33,685 bases of DNA from Saprospiraceae bacterium (GCA_020848965.1 JADLHE010000113.1:1-33685); one strand, 5' to 3'. Shown: positions 16,378 through 24,365, numbered from the stretch's first letter. Notes: generated from the sequence alone by a model not told the origin. A program made the numbers and translations.

Positions 16378-17898
16378 TTGTCGCCGGAAACGCTCTTTCA
16401 CTACCTCTGCATAGGGTAAGCCATTGATTTTGCTCTCCAGCCAGGATATGATGTCGAACAATTCAAAGACACCATAGGAAGGCTGCCTCGACAAGTCCTC
16501 GAAGTCCTGTTTCAGGGTTTCGAGGATTTGCTGCATTTCCCGCTTCGAATGGGGCTTTCCCGCTTCCCTGATAAAGTTTATCATCTTCCGTTCAAACTCC
16601 GAGAGTCGGTTCGCCTTGTTCAAATAACGGTAGGTTGACCGCAAAAGGCTGTCCAATAGCATGGTATTGCCCAGCTCATAGTGGATTATCAGGTTGAGTA
16701 TGCGGGCAAGGCTCTGCAAATCTTTCCGCTCCATGCTTTCCGACAATTTAAGCCAGTCGTTCAGGCTATTTAATGCCTCATCGAAATTGCCGATACCGAA
16801 ATTAATGCAGAAATATTGGAGGTAAAACGTGCTCTTCACATATTGCTCCTTCTCGTACTGCCCGATTATTTTCTGATGCTTTTTAAGCTCCCTCGCCCCC
16901 TCTTCAAACTCGCCCGTGCTGATGCAAAGGCGGAATTTATTCATATAATACAGGCGATTAATCGTAGCTTCATCCTCTATCGTTATCGGCTTGATTTTCA
17001 GCAATTTATCAAGTGCTTGGCGCACCTCGTCCATCTTGATTAACCGTCCGCAACTGATGATATGGTTATTCAATGCAGAGATATATTCCGACACGCCTTC
17101 CTGCAACATAAACTGATTGCTCTCCATCAACGCCAACAGCGTATTGCTTGATGTATAAAACGATTCGAAACTCGACGTCGAGAAATAATAAATGGACAAT
17201 ATGCGGTAATAAATAACCTTGGCCGTATAGGACAGGGCTTGCGATTCATCCTTCATCAAAGGGTGCTCCATGAGCGAATTGAACACCTCCAATTGCGCCT
17301 TGCTCCTCGATACATCCCTTCGGATACTTACCAAGAATCTAAAGAAAATATTCCGGTAGGCGGAGATGTTGGACAGCTTGTCCAAGCACGCTTGTTCCTC
17401 TTTTGCAATGCGCTCCAATTCCGTGGCGAGGAAGTTGATATCGTGCTGGGTATAGGCAATTCGCTTCTCCCAGTTCAACACTTCTATAATCACATTGAAT
17501 TCCTCATGCTCCGCCGCCGTCTTTTTCACCTTCGCCAAAATCGCCTTGCAGTCCTCGAAATGCGAGCGCTTGAACAGGGCACGCACCCCCATCAACTGGT
17601 TTTTCAGGCGGTAGTCCACCGAGGATTTTTCATCAAAAGACTGGAGGCTTCGGATGACCAGTTCGTAGAGATACGACTTCAGTTCCGAGTATTTGCGGGT
17701 CTCCACAGGCTGCTTGCCATAGACCATCCTGGCCAGTTGCTCGTCATCGAACTGCTCGCTGACCACAATGGCATCGAACAACTGCACGTACTTGTTGCTG
17801 GTAGCGTCCTTGCTGCTGACGTACAGCTTGAAGTACCGCCGCTCCGCACTCGTGAGCGACTTGATTAAATCGTAGAGCCTGCTGGAAGGTGTCTTCAT
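16351..17898 (-). CDS. Helical-repeat (TPR-like) protein, function unknown
   Basis: The ORF track extends to 18144, but I start at the ATG at 17898, giving 515 residues beginning MKTPSSRLYDLIKSLTSAERRYFKLY. The extra N-terminal part (MFDWVCWRKS...) is low in plausibility and runs through a word repeat. The body is almost all alpha-helical, with paired helices reminiscent of TPR repeats (FEDCKAILAKVKKTAAEHEEF, GNFDEALNSLNDWLKLSES). There is no signal peptide and no transmembrane segment, so it is likely cytoplasmic. I recognise the general type from Bacteroidota but not a function. It is divergent from uvrC and converges with the GG-motif peptide gene. Confidence 0.8.
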   Translation of the reverse strand: MKTPSSRLYDLIKSLTSAERRYFKLYVSSKDATSNKYVQLFDAIVVSEQFDDEQLARMVYGKQPVETRKYSELKSYLYELVIRSLQSFDEKSSVDYRLKNQLMGVRALFKRSHFEDCKAILAKVKKTAAEHEEFNVIIEVLNWEKRIAYTQHDINFLATELERIAKEEQACLDKLSNISAYRNIFFRFLVSIRRDVSRSKAQLEVFNSLMEHPLMKDESQALSYTAKVIYYRILSIYYFSTSSFESFYTSSNTLLALMESNQFMLQEGVSEYISALNNHIISCGRLIKMDEVRQALDKLLKIKPITIEDEATINRLYYMNKFRLCISTGEFEEGARELKKHQKIIGQYEKEQYVKSTFYLQYFCINFGIGNFDEALNSLNDWLKLSESMERKDLQSLARILNLIIHYELGNTMLLDSLLRSTYRYLNKANRLSEFERKMINFIREAGKPHSKREMQQILETLKQDFEDLSRQPSYGVFELFDIISWLESKINGLPYAEVVKERFRRQSLSLDGKA

Positions 17899-17900
17899 AA

Positions 17901-17920
17901 TAGGGATGAGGGATGAGGGA
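17901..17920. repeat. GGGATGA word repeat next to the helical-repeat gene start
   Basis: The sequence is TAGGGATGAGGGATGAGGGA. Read on the minus strand it is TCCCTCATCCCTCATCCCTA, ending 2 nt before the ATG at 17898. The identical word builds the palindrome inside uvrC 1.7 kb away. Confidence 0.75.
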
Positions 17921-18127
17921 AGAAAACCCGAAATCCATTTCCCAAGGCCGAAAGTAGAAATTTTGCGACGAAAAAACATAGTTTCACCAAAAATCAAAAA
18001 CCTGATTTTTAGCCCAATTTCAAGAATCAAACTTTGCGCCTTTGGCAAATGCGTTTTCGGTGGCAAAAAGCTAATTTTGCTCCGCAACTGACCAAGCCCA
18101 GTTTTGGGCGAATTCGATTTGCGCCAA

Positions 18128-18164
18128 CAAACCCAATCAAACAATTCAAACCCATCAAACCCAT
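18128..18164. repeat. Word repeat before the uvrC start
   Basis: Degenerate copies of AATCAAACCC/CATCAAACCC (CAAACCCAATCAAACAATTC, then AAACCCATCAAACCCAT) end 3 nt before the uvrC ATG. Confidence 0.6.
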
Positions 18165-18167
18165 ATC

Positions 18168-20129
18168 ATGACCACCGACGACTATAAAAAGCTCCTGCCC
18201 AACTGGCCCCACGACCCTGGGGTCTATCGCTTCCTCGACAGCGAGGACCGGGTGCTCTATGTCGGCAAGGCCAAAAACCTCAAGAACCGACTCTCCTCCT
18301 ATTTTTCGAACACCAAGGACATGGCCTACAAGACCCGTGTCATGGTGAAGCACGCCCACCGCATCGAAATGACGCTGGTGGACACCGAGGCGGATGCCCT
18401 GCTGCTCGAAAGCACGCTCATCAAACGCTTCCAGCCGCCGTACAACGTGATGCTGAAGGACGGCAAGAGCTACACCTACCTCTGCATCAAAAACGAGCGG
18501 TTCCCAAGGGTATTCCTCACCCGAAGGGTCATCCGGGATGGCTCGACCTACTTCGGTCCGTACACCTCCAAGTTCAGGGTGGAAACCATTCTGGACTTGA
18601 TAAAACAGCTCTTCCCGCTGCGCACCTGCAACCTCAGTTTGACAGAGGAAAACATTGCCCGTGGCAAGTTCAAGGTCTGCCTCGAATACCATATCAAGAA
18701 CTGCCAAGGCCCCTGCGAGGGCTTCGAGACGGAGGAGAACTACAACGATAAAATCGAACAGATAAAGAACATGCTGCGGGGCAATTTCGGCCCAGTGAAG
18801 CGGCATTTCCAGCAGCTGATGGCGCACCACGCCGAGCGCATGGAGTTCGAAAAAGCCCAGCAAATCAAGGAGAAACTGCTCGCCTTTGAGGACTATCAGG
18901 GCAAGAGCACCGTCGTGAGCACCACCATCCGGGACGTGGACGTGTTCAGCATCGCCAGCGACGAAAAGAACGCCTACGTGAACTACATCAAGGTGGTGAA
19001 CGGTGCCATCATCAACACCTGGACGCAGGAAATGGTCAAGAACCTCGACGACGACGAGGCCGACCTGCTGGCCTTCGTGCTGCCCGAAATCCGGGAGCGG
19101 TTCCAGAGCATCGCCCCGGAGGTGATTGTCCCGATGGAAATCCCCGTGACCGACCCGACCGTGACCGTCACCGTCCCGAAAATCGGCGACAAGAAAAAGC
19201 TGCTGGAGCTTTCGGAGAAGAACGTGCATTTTTTCCTCCTCCAAAAAAAGAAGGAAGAAGCCTCGGCAACAGGCAAGCAGACCAGCGCCGAGCGCATCCT
19301 GCGCACCCTCCAGAGCGACCTCCAGATGGCCGACGTACCGCTGCACCTCGAGTGTTTCGACAACTCGAACATGCAGGGCAGCTACCCCGTGTCGTCATGC
19401 GTGGTGTTCAAGAACGCCAAGCCCAGCAAGGGCGACTACCGCCATTACAACGTGAAGACCGTCATTGGCCCCAACGATTTTGCCACAATGGAGGAGGTCG
19501 TTTACCGAAGGTACAAGCGCCTCTTGGCCGAAGGCCAGCCCCTGCCGCAGCTCATCATCATTGACGGCGGCAAGGGCCAACTCGGTGCCGCCGTTAAAAG
19601 CCTCGAAGCACTTGGAATAAAAATCAGGGATGAGGGACGAGGGATGAGGGGTGAGTCAGGGATGAGGAATCAGGAATCAGGAATGAAGGGTGACACTGGG
19701 GCTATCATCCCTCATCCCTCACCCCTCATCCCTGAAGTGACTGTCGTTGGCATTGCGAAGCGCCTCGAAGAAATCTTCTTCCCCGGCGACTCGGTGCCGC
19801 TGTACATCAATAAAAAATCGGAGAGCCTGAAGCTCATCCAACAGGCCCGGAACGAGGCGCACCGCTTTGCCATCACCTTCCACCGCAACCAACGCTCGAA
19901 GGACTTCACCAAGACGGAACTCGAAGACATCCCCGGCATCGGCACGAAGACCGCCGAGAAGCTGCTCAAGCATTTTGGTTCGGTGAAAAAAATGCGGGAG
20001 GCCACGGCGGAGGAAATCGAAAGGGCGATTGGGAAGGGGGCAGCGAAGAAGGTGGAGGGGTATTTTCGGGCGGAGGAGGAAGGGGAGGAAGGGGAGGAAG
20101 GGGACTCAACTTTACCTAAATCCACTTAA
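18168..20129 (+). CDS. uvrC: Excinuclease ABC subunit C, with in-frame palindromic insertion
   Basis: The 653-residue nucleotide-excision-repair nuclease makes both incisions around a lesion with UvrB. It has a GIY-YIG domain at the N-terminus (DPGVYRFLDSEDRVLYVGKA), an iron-sulfur-type cysteine set (Cys154, Cys171, Cys179, Cys183), a UVR domain (MEFEKAQQIKEKLLAFEDY, about 225-243), the RNase H-like endonuclease domain (ECFDNSN, IIDGGKGQL, EAHRFAITFHR) and C-terminal helix-hairpin-helix repeats (LEDIPGIGTKTAEKLLKHFG). It is longer than the usual 600 or so residues. Residues about 487-522 come from a palindromic repeat inserted in the endonuclease domain. The tail AEEEGEEGEEGDS derives from a GGGGAGGAA-type tandem repeat. 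The next gene starts 1 nt after the stop codon. Confidence 0.97.
   Translation: MTTDDYKKLLPNWPHDPGVYRFLDSEDRVLYVGKAKNLKNRLSSYFSNTKDMAYKTRVMVKHAHRIEMTLVDTEADALLLESTLIKRFQPPYNVMLKDGKSYTYLCIKNERFPRVFLTRRVIRDGSTYFGPYTSKFRVETILDLIKQLFPLRTCNLSLTEENIARGKFKVCLEYHIKNCQGPCEGFETEENYNDKIEQIKNMLRGNFGPVKRHFQQLMAHHAERMEFEKAQQIKEKLLAFEDYQGKSTVVSTTIRDVDVFSIASDEKNAYVNYIKVVNGAIINTWTQEMVKNLDDDEADLLAFVLPEIRERFQSIAPEVIVPMEIPVTDPTVTVTVPKIGDKKKLLELSEKNVHFFLLQKKKEEASATGKQTSAERILRTLQSDLQMADVPLHLECFDNSNMQGSYPVSSCVVFKNAKPSKGDYRHYNVKTVIGPNDFATMEEVVYRRYKRLLAEGQPLPQLIIIDGGKGQLGAAVKSLEALGIKIRDEGRGMRGESGMRNQESGMKGDTGAIIPHPSPLIPEVTVVGIAKRLEEIFFPGDSVPLYINKKSESLKLIQQARNEAHRFAITFHRNQRSKDFTKTELEDIPGIGTKTAEKLLKHFGSVKKMREATAEEIERAIGKGAAKKVEGYFRAEEEGEEGEEGDSTLPKST
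19624..19735 (+). repeat. Palindromic word repeat inserted in frame in uvrC
   Basis: The left arm (19624-19655) is TCAGGGATGAGGG plus two further variants. The right arm (19704-19735) ends CCCTCATCCCTGA. The 32-nt arms are complementary at about 28 positions. The middle carries further GGGATGAGGAATCAGG variants. The insert stays open in the uvrC frame and separates EALGIK from VTVVGIAKRLEE. Confidence 0.85.
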
Positions 20130-20130
20130 C

Positions 20131-21429
20131 ATGGCATCCAAAAAACAGTTTTTCAATTTATCATACTTCATCATACTGCTGATATGTTTTGATGCATGCA
20201 AGAAAGATGAACCCATCTTCCAAAATATAAATCACCAAGACTTTTTTATTAGCTGCAATAGGGATACTACGCTAGTAAGTAGTGAAGGGGTTAGAATAAT
20301 CATTAAAGCTAACACCTTCCAGTGCGTTAGTGATCATCGAGTTCATGTTCAATTTGCAGCCATTTTAGATAAGTCAGACATGGTGCTCAATCGGGTTTAT
20401 ACAATTGATAGAAATGGCGACATGTTAGAAAGTGGCGGAATGTTTCAAATACAAGATATAACTACTGGCGCCGATGTTTTCAATAAGCCTATCCAACTTT
20501 TAGTGCCAGCTAACCCAAAATATTTGAATTTCAATATGGCTGAATATCAGTTAGCAAAAATTGACGGAATATCAGTTTGGGCAAGAACCTCGAATACGGC
20601 TAGGATTAGCAAGGGAGAAGGCGCTTTAAATGGGAAGGAACTTTTTAAGCAGAACTGCGCATCATGCCATAATGCCAAGTTAAGGGATAAACTCACTGGC
20701 CCTGCTTTGGGGAATGTACATTTGTTTAGAAGCAAGCAATGGTTGAGGGACTTCACCAAGGATTCACAGGCCTTAATAGCTAAAGGAGACTCAACTGCTA
20801 TATGTCTTTGGTATGAATGGAATAAATCAGTGATGACGGGTTTTAAACAATTAACCGATAACGATATAGACCAAATTTATGAATACATCGCAAATCAAAG
20901 CCGAGTAATGGAAATTGGGCAGGATGAAATCAAGTATGAAACAGAATGTGATTTGGCGAAAAGAATAAGTAAGTACGATAGTTTTGGCGTTGACACATCA
21001 ATAGTTGAAAATTACACGATTGACACGAATAGCATGACTTATAGATATGAACTAGCTCTACAAACAAAGAACTGGGCAAACATTGATTATCTCTTAAATG
21101 TTTATACCAGAATAGACCCCATCACTGTCATGCTGGACAAATCATATGAAAATACTTCAATGGCATTGGTTTTTCAAAATCGCAACATCGTTGTCCCATT
21201 TTATCAGCGCTTAGAATCAGACGGTAAATTCGTTCTATTGAACTCAATCGGAAAGCAACAAATTAATTTCCCTATTGATGAAAAAATATGGATAGTTGCT
21301 TTTAGTGAAGCATCAGAATTTAGGTATAAAGTAGAGGAATACACAACCAAAAAAGTAGGCAATAACCTCAAATTCAGTCTCGATTCAATGAGCAAGGAGC
21401 AGTTCATTCAGGAATTGAAAAAGCTATGA
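20131..21429 (+). CDS. Cytochrome c lipoprotein, AT-rich
   Basis: I start at 20131 rather than 20029, giving 432 residues. The earlier start reads through the uvrC tail in another frame. The N-terminus is a lipoprotein signal (FIILLICFDACKKDEP, Cys at residue 23). A class-I-like cytochrome c domain lies in the middle: ALNGKELFKQNCASCHNAK with Cys176, Cys179 and His180, and a candidate axial Met in KSVMTGFKQLTD. It then has a C-terminal region without recognised motifs. Likely role: a membrane-anchored periplasmic electron carrier, or a haem-containing part of an unknown enzyme. Base composition is clearly richer in A and T than uvrC or the permease gene, which suggests acquisition from elsewhere. 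It starts 1 nt after uvrC, so it may be translated from the same mRNA. Confidence 0.85.
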   Translation: MASKKQFFNLSYFIILLICFDACKKDEPIFQNINHQDFFISCNRDTTLVSSEGVRIIIKANTFQCVSDHRVHVQFAAILDKSDMVLNRVYTIDRNGDMLESGGMFQIQDITTGADVFNKPIQLLVPANPKYLNFNMAEYQLAKIDGISVWARTSNTARISKGEGALNGKELFKQNCASCHNAKLRDKLTGPALGNVHLFRSKQWLRDFTKDSQALIAKGDSTAICLWYEWNKSVMTGFKQLTDNDIDQIYEYIANQSRVMEIGQDEIKYETECDLAKRISKYDSFGVDTSIVENYTIDTNSMTYRYELALQTKNWANIDYLLNVYTRIDPITVMLDKSYENTSMALVFQNRNIVVPFYQRLESDGKFVLLNSIGKQQINFPIDEKIWIVAFSEASEFRYKVEEYTTKKVGNNLKFSLDSMSKEQFIQELKKL

Positions 21430-21583
21430 AATCATGAAAAATTAGCATCCAATAGTACAAATTATGGCCCTGCACGGGTTAAAATTACCCCCTACCCAAA
21501 CACCTCCCCAACCCCCACCTCAAACCCCGGCACCACTTCCGCCACGAGCGTATCGCCTGCATTCAAGTGATTTCAAGCACAGC

Positions 21584-21799
21584 TTATGCCTGCTTCTTCC
21601 CTTCCCGCATCTGCTTGATTTCTGCCATGATGCTATCCAACGTTTTCCCTTCGTGGATGGCTTCCCGTTCCTGTGTATAGTCTCCATGTCCCGTTGAGAA
21701 CTGGCAGATGAACCGTAGGGTATTGGCAATGCCAAGCTCTCGGCAAAGCACCGTAATGGCCCGGCGGTTGATTTCATATAGCGAAGCTGCTGCTGTCAT
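21584..21799 (-). CDS. Small protein resembling a conserved family of short regulatory or antitoxin-like ORFs
   Basis: The 71-residue product starts MTAAASLYEINRRAITVLCR and continues to TGHGDYTQEREAIHEGKTLD. The pattern R-F-x-x-Q-F-x-T-G-x-G-D-Y-T-x-E-R resembles small hypothetical proteins, common in cyanobacteria and Bacteroidota, found in two-gene modules. I recall this only as a family resemblance. Its ATG overlaps the TGA of an upstream 35-residue ORF (ATGA), which supports translational coupling. Function is unknown; a toxin-antitoxin-like role is speculation. Confidence 0.6.
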   Translation of the reverse strand: MTAAASLYEINRRAITVLCRELGIANTLRFICQFSTGHGDYTQEREAIHEGKTLDSIMAEIKQMREGKKQA

Positions 21800-21903
21800 T
21801 TAGGAAGTTTTGTGACCAAGTCGAGGTAAAGTTTCATGCCCGAAAGATAGTAGATTTTATGATTTGCTACCAAAGTGCCATTCTTGCCATAAGTTTGGGC
21901 CAT
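21796..21903 (-). CDS. Tiny ORF overlapping the 71-residue gene
   Basis: This ORF is too short for the ORF track: 35 residues, beginning MAQTYGKNGTLVANHKIYYL and ending KLYLDLVTKLPK. The minus-strand ATG is at 21903 and the TGA at 21798-21796. The stop overlaps the next start as ATGA. An in-frame TGA lies just upstream, so it is not the end of a longer frame. Either it is a real first gene of a two-gene module or a remnant of a longer partner. The overlap is the main evidence. Confidence 0.45.
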   Translation of the reverse strand: MAQTYGKNGTLVANHKIYYLSGMKLYLDLVTKLPK

Positions 21904-21944
21904 AAATCATGGCTCAACAGTTAGCTTGACACCAATAGAAAAGA

Positions 21945-23243
21945 ATGTTCTTCCAAAAAAAAGCAAACTCCCTCGCCGAACAGGCTTCCCTCGCCCAAAC
22001 CCCTTGGGCGCAGGTTTGGCGGCGCTTCCGCAAGGGGCGCATGGCACGGTGGTCGTGGCGGGTGCTGCTGGGGCTGGGCATCGTGGCGCTGTTGGCCGAT
22101 TTCATCGCCAATGAGAAGCCGCTGTACTGCAAGCTAGGTGGCAACACCTATTTCCCAGTCTTCAAACAGTACGCCGTGGATTTGGGCCTCGCAAAATGGG
22201 ACACCATCTTTTTGCAAAAAAGCTGGGACGAACACGCCTACGAAGCGGCCATTTTTCCGCCCATACCCTATTCCGCTACCACCTTGGATTTGAAAAACAC
22301 CCGTTGCCGCAGCCCGTTTGGCAGCCAATCGGTGAAATCGCTGCGGTGGCGGCACTGGCTGGGCACCGACCAACTGGGCAGGGATGTGGCCGCTGGCATG
22401 GTCGCTGGCACGAGGGTGGCGCTGCTCGTTGGTATCATTTCGATGGGCATTGCCACGCTGCTGGGCATTTTGCTTGGCTCGCTGGCAGGCTTTTTCGGCG
22501 ATGACCGGATGCGGGCCAGTTGGACGGGAATCGTGCTGATGCTTTTGGCGCTGTTCTTCGCCTGGTTCTACGGCTTCTCCGCAAGGGGCTTTGCGCTATC
22601 GGAGGCGGCCAAGAACGGCGGGCTTGGGCTGGAATTGTTGAAGAGCAGCTTCATTGCGGCAGCAATATTCGCCTTGGCCATCGGCCTCAATTTTCTCCTC
22701 AAAAAATGGGCGAAGCCTCGCCGCCTCACCCTGCCGCTCGACCTCATCATCATGCGGGCGGTGGAGGTGATGAACGCCGTGCCCGGCCTGCTGCTCTTGC
22801 TGGCGATGGTGGCGGTGCTGGAGAAAAGTTCGATTTTCTATGTGATGGCCATCATCGGCCTGCTGCGCTGGACGCCCGTGACCCGCTTCCTGCGGGCCGA
22901 GTTGCTGCGCATCCGAAACCTGAATTATATAGAAGCAGCCCGTGCAATGGCTTTCCCGGAATGGCGCATCCTGTGGCGGCATGCCCTGCCGAATGCCATC
23001 GGGCCAATGCTCATCGTGGTGGCATTTGGGGCGGCGTCGGCCATTTTGATGGAATCCACGCTGTCGTTCCTCGGCATCGGCATTGGGTCGGGCGGGGTAA
23101 CGTGGGGCAGCATGTTGTCGGAGGTGAGGAGCAACCCCTCGGCATGGTGGCTGGCAGTATTCCCGGGGCTGGCCATCTTCTTATCGGTGACGATTTTCAA
23201 CCTGATCGGCGACGGGCTGTCAGAGGCGATGGCGGAGCGGTAA
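21945..23243 (+). CDS. OppC/DppC-like ABC transporter permease
   Basis: The 432-residue product is an inner-membrane permease of the binding-protein-dependent peptide/nickel class. HWLGTDQLGRDVAAGMVAGTRVALLVG (residues about 140-166) is the typical start of the OppC permease domain. The EAA loop EAARAMAFPEWRILWRHALPNAIGP begins near residue 330 and is the contact site for the ATPase. It is longer than usual OppC (about 290-300) because of a roughly 100-residue region between the first helix and the permease domain, and a longer hydrophilic/hydrophobic insert in the middle. No ATPase, partner permease or binding protein gene is adjacent, so it must work with components encoded elsewhere. Confidence 0.88.
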   Translation: MFFQKKANSLAEQASLAQTPWAQVWRRFRKGRMARWSWRVLLGLGIVALLADFIANEKPLYCKLGGNTYFPVFKQYAVDLGLAKWDTIFLQKSWDEHAYEAAIFPPIPYSATTLDLKNTRCRSPFGSQSVKSLRWRHWLGTDQLGRDVAAGMVAGTRVALLVGIISMGIATLLGILLGSLAGFFGDDRMRASWTGIVLMLLALFFAWFYGFSARGFALSEAAKNGGLGLELLKSSFIAAAIFALAIGLNFLLKKWAKPRRLTLPLDLIIMRAVEVMNAVPGLLLLLAMVAVLEKSSIFYVMAIIGLLRWTPVTRFLRAELLRIRNLNYIEAARAMAFPEWRILWRHALPNAIGPMLIVVAFGAASAILMESTLSFLGIGIGSGGVTWGSMLSEVRSNPSAWWLAVFPGLAIFLSVTIFNLIGDGLSEAMAER

Positions 23244-23251
23244 TTTTTGGT

Positions 23252-23362
23252 TTTCACCAACGGTGAAATGACGAACGCAGGGGCGCAAAAGCACAGTGAA
23301 CGAAACATTTCGCTGCGTTTTTGCACCCCTGCGTTCATTAATTTGTTGCGCCGCAGGCGCAA
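23252..23362. repeat. Three consecutive hairpins after the permease gene
   Basis: TTTCACC/GGTGAAA (23252-23268) is followed by a long palindrome with AACGCAGGGGCGCAAAA (23274-23290) and its near-perfect complement TTTTGCACCCCTGCGTT (23319-23335, 16 of 17). TTGCGCC/GGCGCAA (23346-23362) comes last. The first or last could terminate oppC-like transcription; the middle one resembles the word palindromes elsewhere. Confidence 0.7.
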
Positions 23363-23453
23363 TTGGCCTGCGAATGCACTACTATTTTTTAAAAATCCAG
23401 TAAAACAAGGCAAAAACCCAATAAATACTGAAACACTGGCCTAGGCTGGTGCG

Positions 23454-23651
23454 TTATTTTCCGCGCTTGTACATGCTTTTCGGGAAAAGTCCCGATTTGG
23501 TTTTCGACTTTTTGTAGTTGCCTTTTTTGTCCGGCGTCACGTGCGCCGATTCGTTCATCGGGCAGCCGGAACCACGGTTGCAAGCGGTGGTGGATAGCAA
23601 AAGAAGGAAGGCTGCGAAGCCAAAGACCAACAAAAAGGGTGATTTCTTCAT
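23454..23651 (-). CDS. Small lipoprotein, function unknown
   Basis: I take the internal ATG at 23651 (ORF track 23864). It yields a 65-residue protein with a convincing lipoprotein signal, MKKSPFLLVFGFAAFLLLLSTTAC, the lipidated Cys being residue 24. The mature 42 residues have one more cysteine (GSGCPMNE) and are strongly basic towards the end (KKGNYKKSKTKSGLFPKSMYKRGK). Small lysine-rich lipoproteins of this kind are common in Bacteroidota and have no known role. Confidence 0.75.
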   Translation of the reverse strand: MKKSPFLLVFGFAAFLLLLSTTACNRGSGCPMNESAHVTPDKKGNYKKSKTKSGLFPKSMYKRGK

Positions 23652-23868
23652 ATTCAAGTAAAAAAATTTAAGGTCTAGCAGGTTTATGGTTTTTGGGAGC
23701 GAAGACACTCTATCGTCAAAGCCCCCAAACATGTTAAGCCTTCTAAACCAAGCTTTTATAACAGATTTTGTTTGAAAAAAAGCTGGTGCAAAGTTGCGCA
23801 TAATCCTTGTCAAAAGCCAGTGTTGCGTGAAAAGCCCAATAAAATCAGGCATTTTTATGCTCAAAACG

Positions 23869-23898
23869 TTGGCGGATATGGATGCTTGTATATTTTTG
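23869..23898 (+). promoter_or_regulatory. Predicted promoter of the HU gene
   Basis: TTG (23869-23871), a 19-nt spacer and TATTTTTG (23891-23898) match the Bacteroidota promoter consensus. The ATG is 41 nt further on. Confidence 0.7.
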
Positions 23899-23939
23899 CG
23901 CCTCTTTTTTTAAAACTGTAAATTTTTAAACCATTTAAG

Positions 23940-24212
23940 ATGAACAAAGGAGATTTGATCAACAAGGTAGCCGAAAGCGCTGGCCTGACCAAAGCACAAG
24001 CCACTTCTGCCGTTAACACTGTTTTCGAAGCAGTTGGTGAGTCACTCAACAAAGGCGACAAAGTTACCATCATCGGTTTCGGTACTTTCTCTGTTTCCAA
24101 GCGTGAAGCTCGTCAGGGCCGTAACCCACAGTCTGGCGCAACCATCACAATTGCAGCTAAAACTTCCGTGAAGTTCAAAGCTGGCAAAGAACTGGCAGAT
24201 TCTGTGAACTAA
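23940..24212 (+). CDS. hup: HU family DNA-binding protein
   Basis: The 90-residue protein is full length for HU. It starts MNKGDLINKVAESAGLTKAQA, has the central GFGTFSVSKREARQGRNPQSG (the beta-arm signature) and ends with the conserved KFKAGKELADSVN. HU bends and compacts DNA as a dimer. Its codon use is A/T-leaning and uniform, as expected of a highly expressed gene. It has its own strong-looking promoter and terminator. Confidence 0.97.
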   Translation: MNKGDLINKVAESAGLTKAQATSAVNTVFEAVGESLNKGDKVTIIGFGTFSVSKREARQGRNPQSGATITIAAKTSVKFKAGKELADSVN

Positions 24213-24243
24213 ACAGAACCGAAAGGTTTAGCTTTTAAAGAGG

Positions 24244-24282
24244 AAAGGGCAACTTGGGCGTCATACCCAGTTGCCCTTTTCC
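24244..24282 (+). terminator. Intrinsic terminator of the HU gene
   Basis: GGGCAACTTGGG (24247-24258) pairs with CCCAGTTGCCC (24266-24276), with one mismatch or bulge, followed by TTTTCC and preceded by an A-rich stretch. Confidence 0.85.
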
Positions 24283-24296
24283 TTTGCGGAAAATCG

Positions 24297-24304
24297 TACC
24301 TTTG
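24297..24304 (+). promoter_or_regulatory. Possible -7 box of the PLP-enzyme gene
   Basis: TACCTTTG matches TAnnTTTG about 100 nt before the start. The nearest TTG upstream is 23 nt away, longer than ideal. Confidence 0.4.
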
Positions 24305-24365
24305 CAGGACTTTTGACAAAAATGCGCCAATTTTGGCACAAAACATTCATAACCAAACGGTTGGC

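Noticed and set aside
17899-18144. N-terminal extension of the helical-repeat protein
   Set aside because: It passes through the GGGATGA repeat and AT-rich leader sequence. MKTPSSRLYDLIKSL at 17898 is a natural start.
18027-19346. 439-codon open frame opposite uvrC
   Set aside because: It is a shadow ORF of uvrC, with biased composition and no recognisable motif.
20029-20130. Upstream start for the cytochrome gene giving a 34-residue Arg/Gly-rich extension
   Set aside because: It reads the uvrC tail out of frame. The start at 20131 gives a normal lipoprotein signal.
21464-21697. 77-codon plus-strand ORF rich in proline
   Set aside because: It is antisense to the 71-residue small gene and low in complexity (TPPQPPPQTPAPLPP), with no supporting motif.
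23247-23444. 65-codon plus-strand ORF after the permease
   Set aside because: It consists of the palindromic hairpins, and the same region gives a similar peptide on the other strand, as expected of an inverted repeat.
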